Position numbers and translations under genes: made by a program. The notes under the pieces were generated by a model. That model did no database searches, had not been told where the DNA came from, and saw only the letters and a program-made list of their open reading frames with translations. A stretch of DNA of 64,000 bases. Origin: Athripsodes cinereus (Eukaryota > Arthropoda > Insecta > Trichoptera > Leptoceridae). The first letter of the stretch is position 1; the number at the start of each line of letters is the position of its first letter. Below, one piece after another: positions 12,079-24,065 of this stretch. The DNA lies in contig OX388324.1 of NCBI GenBank assembly GCA_947579605.1, forward strand, positions 20,157,746 through 20,221,745, in the 5' to 3' direction.

Positions 12079-12838
12079 TAATTCGAGGTGGAAAACGAAT
12101 CATTTCTGCATTCAAAGTTAATATTTATAATATTTCGAGCAAATCCAGAATAAAAGCTTGTTATAGTAATAAAAATGTTAGCACAAAGTACAAACATGTC
12201 AAAGAGCTTTTGTGTTTTTTTTTGTGTATAAGGAACAAAGTTGTCAACATGTGCTAATGTTTTTCCAATAAACGATATATACTTAGTATTATTTTAACTA
12301 TTATCATTCTACAAATCGATTCTATAGATATAAAAAGTTTGTTGTATAATGTCTGTATGTTTGTATGTATGTATGTGTATCCTGAATGCGAAAGATCATA
12401 TCAAAGGAAACATGTCATCAATCATAATATAACATTGGAGATGTATTTATGTATGAGAAGATATGCAAAATTCGTCCAGGTCCAAAAAGATAAAATTAAA
12501 TTAAAAAGGCACATTTTCAAAGAGATGAAATAATAAATTGATGGTATCTTCTATTATATCAGACCATTGTCATGGAAAAGATTTTTACATGAGTGTGGAG
12601 TAGTTCAAAGATATTGATTATTTATTAATATAGGAGGTGCAAACCTTTTACATGTTCAAATATAAGATAGATTACAAAAAAAAACAATCACAAATCAAAA
12701 TCACATATATACATACACATCACTGAATTGAGAAATTAAGAGTAAAGTTTTTTTTTTTCAATTTAAAGTATCTCAAAATTATAGATTATAAATAATTGAA
12801 CAATTAAGCAGATAAGACAGTAAAAATCATACCATTCC
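12079..12838. other. No gene seen; AT-rich spacer with TGTA repeats
   Basis: AT-rich sequence with a short TGTA/TATG microsatellite around 12351-12378 and a homopolymer T run near 12748-12757. No coding evidence. Confidence 0.5.
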
Positions 12839-13082
12839 GTTGATCACTTGGAAAAGAATTGGTCTCCCACTCTTCTCCATGAGTGTTTGAGTGTCCTTAT
12901 AAAGGTAGGTGTTCGAAAAAAATTGGATATTATACATCTTAAATTCAGCGATGAAGCTTCCCAGCCAATCTGAGGATCAAATTTTTGTCGGCACAGAGAA
13001 GATGGCTTGCATGTTTATTACTTGCAGGTGGTCTGCTGGCTACCCCAGTTGTGGGATGTGCCGTGATGGTGTTGTATTGTAA
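12839..13082 (+). mobile_element. SINE-B copy
   Basis: Contains 'aagaattggtctcccactct', 'aggtgttcgaaaaaa', 'cttaaattcagcgatgaagc', 'gctggctaccccagttgtgg' and 'gccgtgatggt', all in family order. The tail is reduced to 'gttgtattg'. It ends directly at a minus-strand LINE 3'-UTR piece. Confidence 0.8.
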
Positions 13083-13086
13083 ATAT

Positions 13087-13132
13087 TCAGAGGGCGAGTT
13101 TATCGCATAGGCGCGGTCTCTTCCAACTAACC
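13087..13132 (-). mobile_element. LINE 3'-UTR fragment, family D
   Basis: On the minus strand it contains 'cgataaactcgccctctga', the same word found at 41021-41157 and 60985-61115. It is a short remnant. Confidence 0.55.
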
Positions 13133-14618
13133 TTAAGTGATATATTGGAATAAGAGTAAATCTTGATATAGTAGTAGATCATACGATTAACCGAGTTCAT
13201 TGCCTCCCATTCTCAACGTCTTAATATTGTTTTGGCATAAAGTACTTACATAAAATATATTATATAAAATAATAAATTAGACTTGATCCTCTTTTGCTCT
13301 AAAAGCTCAAATTGTCCCAACATCTGAATTATGAAAGATTCTGATAAATATTAGGTAGGTATGTATTATTTTGACTTTTCTCTCTCAGTATGAAATATTA
13401 TTAGTATAACTTTATACCTTCACAATATTATATCCGTGTTATAATCAAACGCCCAAATATAAAATTCATTGGAAAAATGTATGAAGACGGACACGGTTGA
13501 TTGGATGACGTCTTGATTGCGTCATTATTATTTATGTTTATGATTCTATCTACCCTTTCACACCTACCCTGCTTTTCCTCTTAGTAAATATGGTACGTTT
13601 TATTTTCAAAGAGAGTAAAAACCTACATACCTACATATCTATTAATATTCATATAATTTTTGTAGGATATAAAATTTCTGAGTCACTTGTCGTAAAATCA
13701 CTTTAAGTGTAAAAAACATATCTATTTTCCTGAAGTAAGCAAAAAAATTAAGTGTTTCGCTCATAAGATTACAAAGAAATAAGTCTTACAACTAGGGAAA
13801 TAAACAATATGCATAAATATAAAACCAAAATTAAGTTATTATATTTATTCATTAATGGCATCTGCCTCTAATGTGTTTATTACAATTTTACTAAAAATAA
13901 CATATACTAATTAAAACAAATATACCTAATACAATAAGGACAAATTACAGACAGAAGAGAGAAAACAGAATTTAGATTTAGTGTAGGTATACAGATATCA
14001 CACAAAAAAAAATATTAGAGTATTTCAAGTCTAGAGCTAAATTTTTATTAAACCGATTGTCAGATACAGAATAATGTATTATGTTATTCAATAATATTAT
14101 TAGCCATAGTAACAGTGCTTCTGTGAAAAGGTGTTACAAATTCATAAAAACAGTAGAAGAAGAATAGAATAATATTTTTTATACATAAATAGCCTTTAAT
14201 ATGTTTATTAAATTATACTTAAGATAACAACAAATATTACAGGCAGAATAGAGAAAAGGAAATTTTTTAAAAATATGCATAAAATATCACACATCATTAA
14301 AATTTAGAGTAGGTATTTCAAGTCAAGAGATAGATTTGAATTAAACCGATTAATGAAATCCAGAATAATGTATTATGTAATTTAATGATATTAGTTAAAG
14401 TAATAGAAGTATAGTGAAAAGATACTACATATTGATAGCCAATAATTGATAGCCAAAAGATTCATATACCTAGTACCTACTTAATAAACAAAAAGAAAAA
14501 ATGATTTCCTCAAACACAGCCTTTGAAACTTTAAGCCCATCTCTCCTGTTCCCTCCCTCTTCCCTTTTTGCATTTTGTTCAACTTTTTTTTATTAGTTTT
14601 TCAAGTTTGTAGTTACCG
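13133..14618. other. No gene seen; AT-rich spacer, possibly with an old direct duplication
   Basis: The segment around 13848-14160 and the segment around 14185-14450 share similar words in the same order ('atgtttatta', 'acaaatta'/'acaaatatta', 'cagacagaagagaga'/'caggcagaatagaga', 'aaaccgatt', 'cagaataatgtattatgt'). This suggests an old direct duplication of about 330-350 bases. Nothing coding is visible. Confidence 0.45.
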
Positions 14619-14757
14619 TTGAGTTATTTGGAAGAGATCTCTCGTTGAAAGTAGTAAACTCGCCCTCTATTTATTAATTGTATTTGATTTGAATGTATTT
14701 ATTTATGACATTATTTGTTATCAATGGTCAGTAAAGAATAAATAAGAAATAAATTAT
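14619..14757 (+). mobile_element. LINE 3' UTR with A-rich tail, family D
   Basis: 'aaactcgccctct' is followed by 'caatggtcagtaaagaataaataag', as in the copies at 41021 and 60985. AATAAA occurs twice at the end, consistent with a polyadenylated 3' terminus of a CR1/Jockey-like LINE (clade inferred). Confidence 0.6.
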
Positions 14758-14764
14758 CTTTCAT

Positions 14765-14985
14765 GAATCTCAACGCTCAGATCGAGCGGTTAGAATAGCA
14801 GCAGATAAACGCATGACAGGAAACAGACCCCCAGGAAGACCACCTAAACAATGGAGGGATAGCTGGGCATTCACCTCCCAGGAGCAGACTCCGAGAATCA
14901 CAGGACATAGTCCTAACTGAAGCAGAAGAAGAATTTCTAAAATCGATTCCAAGCCACTCAATTGACTGTCGGGGATAATTATGCC
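14765..14985 (+). pseudogene. LINE C-terminal relic (GNRPPGRPPKQW motif)
   Basis: The plus-strand frame reads KRMTGNRPPGRPPKQWRDSW, which matches the basic 'GRPxxRW' block near the C-terminus of many LINE polyproteins. Stops follow a few codons later. This is a broken remnant only. Confidence 0.55.
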
Positions 14986-15182
14986 AGATACAAAGATAAA
15001 ACGTTGCTTACGAGTTAGTAAGTACGTGTCAACTACGATAATTATATAATAGCAGGAATAGCAATATTTTTCATTATTATTTTACATATCGTCGGTTAAA
15101 TAGAAAAGTGACATAATTCAAAATGAAAAAAAAATGAGAGTACATTCATTAAAAGTTTTATATTTTATTAATCATACATACA

Positions 15183-15425
15183 TACATCTTCTTCCCTTTG
15201 TCCTAGTTGGGTCGGGGGCCCATTGCGCCTAGGTACCTCCTCCAGAGATCCCTGTCCACCGCTACTTCCAGGACCTCTGGCCACTCTAAACCAAGTCTTT
15301 CAGCACACAAGTTTGACACCTGCCCTTGCCAGCTTCTTCTAGGGCAGCCCACCGGTCTTCTGCCCTCTCCCACAGCCTCCAAAGATCTACATAAGTGGTA
15401 GTCTGTCTTCTGGCATCTTCTTTAT
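15183..15425 (-). pseudogene. LINE C-terminal relic, family F
   Basis: On the minus strand, GC-richer coding-like DNA runs from a 'gaagatgccagaagacagac' start to 'gacaaagggaagaagatg'. It encodes an EDRWAALEEAGKG-like block and a terminal DRDLWRRYLGAMGPRP. Both are typical of LINE C-termini but fall in different frames, so the copy is frameshifted. It ends in an AAG-rich and CATA-repeat tail at 15178-15192. Same family as 11436-11648. Confidence 0.6.
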
Positions 15426-15745
15426 TAATCAATATATTTTATATATAATTTTACATTAACATATCGTCAATTAAATGTTAATGTGGACATATGAAATTAT
15501 AGAAAAATATATTAATTAATAAAATAAAAAACTTTAAATGCACGTGCTGTAAAATTTGTTCATTTTGAATTATATCACTTTTATATTTAACGGGCGATAT
15601 GTTTGATACAGGTATCAAAATTCTTATCCGAGATCTGATATCGTCTTTTACACGTGTTTTCAAACATAGGCGTGATTTCATATTTTAGGTAAAACAAAAA
15701 AAAATATATATGAAACGTGATACCTCGACATAATTTCGTAGCATT

Positions 15746-15753
15746 GTCTATAT
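15746..15753. repeat. Left target-site duplication of hAT MITE
   Basis: GTCTATAT here and GTCTATAA at 16044-16051 agree at 7 of 8 bases, the 8-bp duplication length expected for hAT insertions. Confidence 0.7.
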
Positions 15754-16043
15754 CAGAGGTTCCCAATTTTTTTTCTCAAAGACCATTTTCAAAGTACTGC
15801 TGGTTCCGGTGGACCCCTTGGATTTTTACCCCCTGTCGCTAAATTTTCGAGATGGTATTTGTACTGACTATCGTTTATGTCAATACCGGTGGATATTAAA
15901 AAAAATATTACGTGTTTAAATTTCTAACCCCCCCCCCCCCCGTCGACTCGTGAATCCCCATTTTTTAGTCACGCCAACGTGGACTCCCTTCGAATCTTCC
16001 GTGGACCCCTAGGGGTCTACCTGGACCACTTTGGGAATCACTG
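15754..16043. mobile_element. hAT-type MITE (290 bp)
   Basis: The left end is CAGAGGTTCCCAA. The right end, read inward, is CAGTGATTCCCAA, giving 13-bp imperfect terminal inverted repeats of the CAGNGGTTCCCAA type seen in many hAT MITEs. It is flanked by an 8-bp near-perfect duplication. There is no transposase, so it would have relied on an autonomous hAT element. It contains a run of 14 C (15928-15941). Confidence 0.8.
15928..15941. repeat. Poly-C run inside the hAT MITE
   Basis: Fourteen consecutive C, conspicuous in this AT-rich window and prone to length error in assemblies. Confidence 0.9.
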
Positions 16044-16498
16044 GTCTATAAATTATAGCGCGTGTGACCTTTTAATAAAACATAACTTTTTATATCTAAT
16101 GTTGATATGTTTTATGTAATAAAGTAATACCTGAAAATGATGGTAATTTAAGTCAGTATTGATGATTTTATCAAAATTAAAAAAAATGAGAAGAAAAATA
16201 TTCTTTATATTCAAAGAAATTGAACGAACACGAAGAGTTGTATTAAGAATAAATCACATTTAGAAATCATTCACATATCATTACTTTGATAAAGGCGAAG
16301 ACGTTAAACTCTTTAACTCAATTACATATTTACTTTGAAACGTTTGCCTAATATTTAGAAGAACTACAACTGTGCAATTGCTCTGCATTTGTTAGAACAC
16401 TGTTTTTTTCTTTTATATTTACGGCGTAAGCCTTGAACATGTTAAAACTCTGTATAATCATTATACATGCATACAAATAATAATTAAAATAATAATAT

Positions 16499-16544
16499 GA
16501 CTATTTACAATAGCGTAGTAGGTACTACGCTATTGTTAATAGTC
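16499..16544. repeat. 46-bp near-perfect palindrome
   Basis: Two 22-nt arms (16499-16520 and 16523-16544) are reverse complements with one mismatch, separated by GG. The core is AATAGCGTAGTA / TACTACGCTATT. It lies just upstream of a LINE fragment. Function unknown. Confidence 0.85.
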
Positions 16545-16555
16545 TAAACTAAACC

Positions 16556-17226
16556 TAAACCAGGACGGACGCTCCAAATCAGAAATTGTGAGCAGAATAA
16601 ACCAGGCACGAATTGCCTTTAACAAAAAATCCAAAATATTAGAATCCCCTAATATTGATCTAAGCGTGAGGAAGAATCTCACTAAAGCCTTTGTGTGGAG
16701 CATTTTGTTATATGGGTGCGAGACGTGGACCATCAGCAAGAGGGAAAGCGGACGGTTAGCGGCATTTGAAATGTGTTGCTATAGACGCATGCTGAAGATT
16801 CATTGGTCGGAACACGTCGAAAACGAAGAAGTGTTAACCAGGGTTGGCGAAAAAAGGCAACTCCTCAAAAGAATCTGCCAACAACGAGCTAATTGGATTG
16901 GCCACAACATCAGGCACCCAGGACTGCTCATCGCAATCGCAGAGGGCAGGACCGAAGGCACAAATGGCAGAGGTCGACCGAGAGACGCCTATATGGACCA
17001 ACTGAAGAGGGACATGAGCTGTGGCTCATATATGGAGTTGAAGAGACTAGCTGAGAATAGGGAGGAGTGGAGAAATAAGTCAAAACTCGTTGCAGACCAA
17101 TCCAATGGATTGCAACTCATTATATATAGTAGGTACTGTGATAATATCACTTCCAGGACGCTTCACACAATCCAGGATCAACATTCACGTCCATTATTAA
17201 AAAAACCACACAATACAAAAGAATGA
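16556..17226 (+). pseudogene. LINE reverse transcriptase C-terminal fragment
   Basis: An open frame of at least 213 codons with the C-terminal signature of RTE-like LINEs: RINQARIAFNKKSKIL (post-RT helix), FVWSILLYGCETWT, FEMCCYRRMLKIHWSEHV, RANWIGHNIRH, GRGRPRDAYMDQLK and AENREEWRNK. The RT active site is missing, so the copy was 5'-truncated at about 16556, as is common for LINE insertions. The frame stays open to 17226, past the normal end of the protein. The sequence differs strongly from the LINE at 4442, so it is another family. Confidence 0.85.
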
Positions 17227-17339
17227 TTGTTTTACAAAAAGGAATGTTTTTTTTTAAATTTATTATGTACCTATAGTTTCTGTAAATGTAGTATTATTTT
17301 AAGATTTATTATTATAATAAACTTTTAAAAAAGATAGGT

Positions 17340-17487
17340 ATAACTGGGTTTTTGCTATAAGCCAAAAAACAACTTTTTGCACTTTTCACAGTAAGCTAGT
17401 TCGTGTCGTGAATGGGGAGTATTACGGGACCTGGGATTGAACTGCGCACCTTTCGTGCATGAGGCCGCGACTCTACCTCCAGGCTAT
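17340..17487 (-). mobile_element. SINE-A (tRNA-derived) copy
   Basis: On the minus strand the tRNA-like head is 'ggaggtagagtcgcggcctcatg' (A-box-like), then 'caatcccagg' (degraded B box), followed by the body 'cgacacgaactagcttactgtgaaaa' and 'aaacccag'. The same order is seen at 24066-24236. Confidence 0.8.
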
Positions 17488-17524
17488 ATTTAGAACTTCC
17501 ATAAGTTGACTTCATAAATCTCGG

Positions 17525-17708
17525 GCTCGCTTTTAAGAGTTTCCACTCTCATCGTCAGACTATAAAATTGAAAAAAAATTCAAATGCATGTTGCTGATGA
17601 AAAAAATGTTAAATATATGCTAATTTTCATTAACAAAATGTATTTGAATATCATTTTCTCATTTGACGCTAGCATGATGATGAGAGCGGAAGCTGTCAAA
17701 AGCCGGCT
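17525..17708. repeat. Inverted pair of the hairpin module (foldback-like)
   Basis: The left arm 17525-17560 and right arm about 17666-17708 are imperfect reverse complements ('ctcatcgtcag' against 'tgatgatgagagcggaagc'), separated by about 105 bases of AT-rich loop. It is the same module as at 34290, 44559 and 58309-58410. Confidence 0.65.
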
Positions 17709-18851
17709 ATTAATTAATAATTAAAATATTTATTATAAATGAATAAAATACCTATTACTAATTTTCATTGTAATTTTCTTTTGCCAATTTTTATTTCTTA
17801 TTACATAAATTTAGATAATTTTATGTGAAAAATTAAGATTTGCCAAAAATAATTAGACCGAACATATTTTATTTATGGTTTTTGATGTAGGTACCTACAA
17901 TAATATTTTCTTCATAAATATCCCAGAATCTCAGTTGACACATAAAGACAAAAGTCAGAAAAAAGAACAATTAAATATATGTATATAATCTCTTTTTCTT
18001 ACAAATATACGTAAATAAACGTACATATTTATATTTTTTATTTAAATACGATGTATGAGACAAAGTATTGATTTAAGTTCAGTTATAATGATGCATGCTA
18101 TATCACTTGTTTGTATTTTAAAAACCTGTATATTTTTTTCGTGTAAATATTTTTCCTTCAATATCTAAATAAAGTTTATTTTAAAACATATTTATGACCT
18201 AATTAGCCGCTTTGATCAAGTTGACAATTTTTTTTACGTAACACTTTCCTTTTCGAAGTATAAATTTATTATAATTCAAATTATTTTATATTAACGTATT
18301 TAGATATTTTTACTAAAACTCTTTGCCTCTTTTATTTTTTATTTTTATATTTATAACTTCAAAGTGAGAGAAAAAAGAGTTTATCAATGAATAAAAATTA
18401 ATGCTTAGCGAGTATTTCCTCTCTTTCTCTCGTTTAATGTCAAAAGCACAACAAACTTAGAGATATCATTACTAGTGTTAGAGCTGAGCGTGAAAGCCTT
18501 AGATCTTACGCGAGATTGTTTAAATCGATAATATATATCGTTCGAATAATTCTGCAATAGAGCAAATTTGGTAATGGACCTGCAGGACATCCATGTGGCT
18601 AGATCGGAGACGGTGAACTGGCTGTCAGCGCTGGATCCAAGACTGTAAAGGATACGACGCAGCCCACACGGGTGAAGATTTATCAACATACCAAGTCACA
18701 CGAAATGTAGAGTAAGTAGAGTAAACGAGGATTAAATAGACCTTATTTTACATACATATAATATAAGACACCGCATAAGCAAATACAATTCAAGGTCATT
18801 TAAAGTTTACCAAGTTTACTATATTAACACTGATATATTTACTATATTTTG
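17709..18851. other. No recognised gene; AT-rich spacer with one uncharacterised ORF
   Basis: Mostly AT-rich DNA. A 94-codon minus-strand ORF (18405-18689) lies in a slightly GC-richer patch but matches no family I know. On the plus strand the same patch reads DLQDIHVARSETVNWLSALD before a stop. Either could be a decayed fragment of a repeat or gene. I do not assign a function. Confidence 0.35.
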
Positions 18852-18990
18852 AGGTTGTTGGTAGCCTAATGAAAGAGTCTTGGATTTTCAATCGAGAGAC
18901 CCGAGATCGATTCCATCGGCTGCCGATTTACTCCTCCTCCACGGCACAACCATATTGGTAATTATGAATGTGTCTGGGATATGTTTGGGT
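18852..18990 (+). mobile_element. tRNA-derived SINE-like unit
   Basis: A tRNA-like head with an A-box-like TAGCCTAATGA at 18862 and a B-box-like GAGATCGATTCC at 18903, 41 bases apart, as in internal Pol III promoters. The head is followed by a non-tRNA body. It cannot fold into a good tRNA, so a SINE or tRNA pseudogene is more likely than a tRNA gene. Confidence 0.5.
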
Positions 18991-19493
18991 ATATTTCAAA
19001 TCCAGATTTATCTTCAAAAATAAACTTCAATATCAGTTTCCGATAAAGTTTTGAGTGTTAGTATGATGAAAAACAGTTAAGCAATCTGATAGTACATACA
19101 TAAACAAAGTTATAAATATACCTTTATTTATCTTGAACATTCTTTTTCTTATGAGAAAACTTATTTCTATTTATGTTCTTTTTATGCTTGGTATTAATAT
19201 ATGATCTATGTATGTATATATCCATTACTAATTTTAGTCTGAAGACCCTTGTACAATTCCATCAAGATTCATTACATTTATGTACGTTTTGTTTTTATCT
19301 CATAACATATTATTTTATCCATCATTTTGAAGCTACAAGATACGTTTATCTATGTCATGTCAGAAAGAAACTATGCTATGTTGATTTTTTGCCAAATGAC
19401 CATAACGGACATAATAGAATAATGTTTTTCATGCCATATTTCAAGCATATCATACTTATTAATTGTGTCGGTGCACACGTAGTTAAATTCCAT
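18991..19493. other. No gene seen
   Basis: AT-rich. A 114-codon plus-strand ORF (19173-19517) has low-complexity hydrophobic composition and runs into a LINE tail on the other strand, so it looks like chance. Confidence 0.5.
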
Positions 19494-19745
19494 CTTCTTC
19501 TTGAAATGCCATGTTAGGTCCCCCGACGTCGGCTATAGGTTCGTAGACGTAGGTTCCTGTGTCCTGTGCCAGCTGGAACAGCTCTTTCACCCTCTGGACT
19601 CCGATCCACTATCGGATATTTCTCAGCCATGGCATCTGCCGCCTTCCCACACCGCGACCAACCTCAATTTTTTTCTTCAAAATGAGTTAGAGCAAACTAT
19701 ATTTCTCATTTCGAAGTTCGTGTCTCAAATGTGCCATCTTTCTCA
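19494..19745 (-). pseudogene. RTE-type LINE C-terminal fragment
   Basis: Minus-strand reading gives LRNEKYSLL, a stop, then GRGVGRRQMPWLRNIR, VKELFQLAQD, IADVGGPNMAF and an AAG-rich end. These match the final residues of the LINE family at 31889-32095, 35230-35600 and 62867-62985. It is broken by stops. Confidence 0.8.
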
Positions 19746-22700
19746 TCTTAATATTCCATAAATATGTAAATTGAAATATTTATGCCTAATATAGATTGTG
19801 AATAGTAGCTGAGACGGCATTCTTCTCATGAGGTGGTTCTAGATCAGGTTTTACAGATTGATAATTACCTGATAAGTCGAAAGGCGTTTTCTCACGAATT
19901 ATCTAATCTTATCTAATAATTGACCTAATCGTATCATATAGTTTGTTATATTTATTGTATATTAAAAAAAAAATATTATGATTTATGTTTGATGCGTTCA
20001 TAACTAAACAAATTATATGGAGCACCGGACAAAGGACAAATTGATCTCCTACACCTACTTTTCGCGCATAATTGTGATTCAACGAATCAGCTATCATTTC
20101 AATTGAATGCTGACGTTTAATAACTGCATAGTCATTCAGCTTACTGGCTAATGTAAGTATCGGGCGGTAACATACATACTTATTATTACTTACAAAATTA
20201 CCTGTATGATACCTACATATGTACATCAAAAGATGGCGTCACAGCATTAATACTCACTCGAAGGTTCTTGTAAAAAAATAAATAAAATAAGCATGTTGTA
20301 CCTACAATACTAAGCTTTTCAGTAATGGAGTATCGTGTACTGAAAGAATAATTTCAGGATATTTGTACTCTACATAATAGGTATAGGTATAAGTCAAAGC
20401 AAAAGCTTGACTTATTAACAAAAAAAAACTTGGTATTTTTTTTTCAAAATATGAAAGATTTTTTTATACTTATGGGATCTTATTACTTTTATAAATTTTA
20501 TATTAAATATTCTGTATTTTCAAGTGAAACGTGTTAAACAAGATTGAACAAGAGAGCATGCATGAGGAATTGTATGACCATAGACATACTAGACTCTCAG
20601 CGCGGAACATTTTAACGGAATTTTTGTGTACCAACATCGATGGCCTTCAAGCATTAGCAATGTATTGTCTTACAACCAACGTCAGTTTTAAACTGGATGC
20701 AAAATTTGATTGGCCGCATGACCGATTTTTTCTTCGAATTACTTCTTTTACTTCTTTATTACTTCTTTGAATTACTTCTTTTTTATCTTTGTGTATGACA
20801 GTGACGGAAACGAAAGATGTATGCAAAGATAGAAGGAAGTGACGCTCGATCCTTTCTGCCTACCCCGTAAGGCGCTCGATCCTTTCTGATGGTATATATC
20901 GTACAACACAATACACGATTATTTTTCTCAACGTTTTTCTCAAAGTTTTTTTTTCAATTAATTTTATTAAAGTTTGAATATATTTCATGTTCCGATAAAT
21001 TTTATATCCGTACCTACTTATTTTTTTTTTAATAAACTTTAATGATTTTTATATTCTCAAAAATAAAAACAAATTAATGAACGGCATTACAGTTTATCAG
21101 ATTACACGCAGCAATAATTAATTGTACCACGAATTGACCATTTTGTTCAAAAATTAATGAAATTTTACTAAAACAAAGGCAGTAGATAATTAGGTCACTT
21201 GCAAAATAATAATTACATAAGTACGAATTAATAACTGAAGGGTGTTCTTCAAATAGATGAACATTTATTTAAAAATAAATATTTTGTAATACGTCAATAT
21301 TAATAAGGCCGTATTATCTATTTACCTAAAACAGCATAGGTACCTATTCATACCTATTGAAGAACAGTAGACAAGATCAAGAGTTAAAAAAAATACCTTT
21401 ACCCATTCTATTTTTCATTCATTCATATTATTCATCCAATCAATTCTATTTTCAACGGGAATTCACTCATAAACGAGTGATCAGCGAGTCTCAAATACTT
21501 TAAAATAAACATATAAAAATATTTTTCCTTTTTTTTTACTATTTGGTCAGCATTTGAGTGCGTTAAAATCCCTTAATACGAATCTGTCATTCAATTATTC
21601 TTCTGATGATGAAGGTAATGTAGGTAGGTATCTATTTTAAAAGTTATGAAAAAAACAATGCATAAATTTGTCTATTTGCAATCAAAAAGGTGTTTAATGG
21701 ATCATCTCACTTATTTAAAATAAAAACATATTTGAAAAACAGTGCTATGTATACAAAACTCGTAAATGAAATAAGTAAAACAATTTATTTATTCTACAAT
21801 TTGATTTATTTGACGAGAGAGACTTCTTTCAACTTGTTAGGACATTGTCAATCATTGTCATTCTTACAAGACGAAAGACGTCTCTTTCGTCAAAGAAATC
21901 AAATATGTAGTAGAAAAAAACATTTGTTTTATTTGTGTCGCTAAGAAATTCTCCTACCTAAATACCGACCCAGTGAATAAAACTATTAAAGAAAGATTTG
22001 ATCAGCAATAATTTACAGTTTCAAGAATATAATATCATCTCGATTAAACTTACTGTGAATGTTCTATCCAAAGAGTTCCTTTAATGCTGGAAATACGGAC
22101 AATAATTAGACATTATGTAGGTACACATTGTTGCTACAACAAAAGTGTGTAGAAACAACCTAATGTTTAGTGGGTATCCAAATTAGAATTTGAGTGTGTT
22201 TCTGTGTTGTTTTAAAAGTAGTTAAAACTCGCACGAGACAACAATACTTTAGGGACAATCGACCCCATTGCTCTATGTTGCTAGTAGCTTGTTTTAAAAC
22301 ATATTATAATATCTACGATATTATAAAATTTGGAACATTAAACTTTTATATTATCTGTACCTAGTTTACCTTTCCTAGAATATTAGAGCTGATATTCTAT
22401 AAAGGCTTCTATGTAGGTAAAGAGAAGGGGCAGAATTGTTGTTCAGTTGTAATGAAAGTAACATGATTTTGAAACTATAGATATTTTTAACATGGAAATT
22501 TGAAAGGGAAAAAATACTTTTTCAATTGGTTCAGCGTACATTGTTGACTGAATCAAATTATTTGATTACCTTCTTAATGCTTTATTCTTCTGTAATTATT
22601 GTCTTATGGACGTTGTATAACGAATGGAAATAATTTAAATAAAAGTTGCAATGTTTTCATTTACAATATATATTTTTTGATAATTGTAGGTATATTTTAA

Positions 22701-22785
22701 CCATTCATGACTAAATAAATGTTTATAATTATAAAACCATCTTATGCTAAATAAAGGGCTATCTTTTAGTAAATTAAGACTTCTT
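19746..22785. other. No gene seen; AT-rich spacer
   Basis: About 3 kb with only short ORFs. Minor structures are a 16-base direct repeat CGCTCGATCCTTTCTG at 20843 and 20873 and a partial inverted repeat 'gacgagagagactt' / 'gacgtctctttcgtc' (21812 and 21883). No identifiable element. Confidence 0.5.
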
Positions 22786-22970
22786 TTTGTTTGATTTTGT
22801 TGGCACTAACTATGTGGTAATCACGAAACATTTTTAATTAAAGAATTAGTTAATTATGTACTTCAACCACTTTATTTTTTTAAAAACACTTAAAGCCCAT
22901 AATATTCATGGTTTTTAAGAAATTAAAGTGGTTGTAGTACATAATTAACTAATTCTTTAATTAAAAATTA
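22786..22970. mobile_element. piggyBac-related hairpin element
   Basis: 22786-22878 is alignable by eye with 37953-38045 inside the piggyBac remnant (shared 'tttttgtttgattttgtt', 'aatcacgaaacattttta', 'agttaattatgtact'). The sequence then turns back on itself. Arms 22830-22887 and 22911-22968 are reverse complements with about 3 mismatches over 58 bases and a loop of 23 bases. It looks like a deletion/foldback derivative of the same family. No TIR was found at its edges. Confidence 0.6.
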
Positions 22971-24065
22971 AGACTTCCTCTATATATCTAGATATATACG
23001 TAAACATATCATGTTTGTAAATATGCTGTATGCATTCAACTAACTCTTTGGTCAAAACAAATCATATAAGACATTTTTCATCATTATGCATTGATTCGTC
23101 CACTATCACACATAAAAGGAATAAAAATATCTACCATTATTTATTTTACGAAAAATATGATATTTTTAAAAGCATAACAATTTGATTAACTCAAAGCTTT
23201 TTAAGTAATATTTTTCAATAAATATAAAAGAATACTCGCTTGTTAATTACGGACTTTTAAAAATATTATTCATGTAAAATATAGGCATTAACAAGGTCCC
23301 TAAAGATAACAATCTCATCAGGTATCCTTTATGAGTTCTGCACTTAAAACTTTTAATCTAAAAAAGAAAACTGTCACGGGAGAGTACTACGAGGAGCTTT
23401 ACGATCTCATACTGAAAGCTTCATGATCTATAAAAAGGGTAATATGCAATATACAAATTGGTGTTATAAATATTCTTATTAAATACTTAATAAAAAGCTG
23501 TTTTTGTTTCTCAAAAAATGTATAAAAACGCATGATGAAATTTTAATAATGTCAATGTAATCTACTAGAATATTGATCAGCAGCAATTTTTAAATAACAA
23601 ATCTGTAACTTGTAAGTTTATCACGAGCAGAATTAACAGAGAACAACCTGTAAGTAACAAACATGCAAATTATTCTCTAGTAAAAGAGATGTATAGGTAG
23701 TTACATTATCACCGTTAAATAATTTGAGATTTTAAATGCACGTATGTGATTTTAATGAATATTATGGGCTTTAATTTATTATTAAATACATATTAGTGTA
23801 TATTATCAAACTGATTTTATTAGATATTTACAATAATCAATTGATTAACAACAATTAGTTAAAAGTTTGTTTTATTTTTTTCTACTTTACAAATTTAACA
23901 AAATACAAACTGCTTTAACGATAACTTCAAAATATACTCGTATAAGGCAACACATTAAGCAGCTAAACTTTCACGGATTGCAAAGGCATTTATTCCGTCA
24001 CCAATGGTATAGAAACAAATCATAGTTAGCTTATACAACTTAACGATAAAATAATAGTGAATTTT
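22971..24065. other. No gene seen; AT-rich spacer
   Basis: No domain recognised. At 23758-23774 the 17 bases GAATATTATGGGCTTTA are the exact reverse complement of the loop of the hairpin at 22892-22908, possibly another trace of that family. Confidence 0.45.

Noticed and set aside
18405..18689. A possible host exon or gene (94-codon minus-strand ORF in a GC-richer patch)
   Set aside because: No motif, no clear splice sites, no second exon, and a competing reading on the other strand. More likely a decayed repeat or chance.
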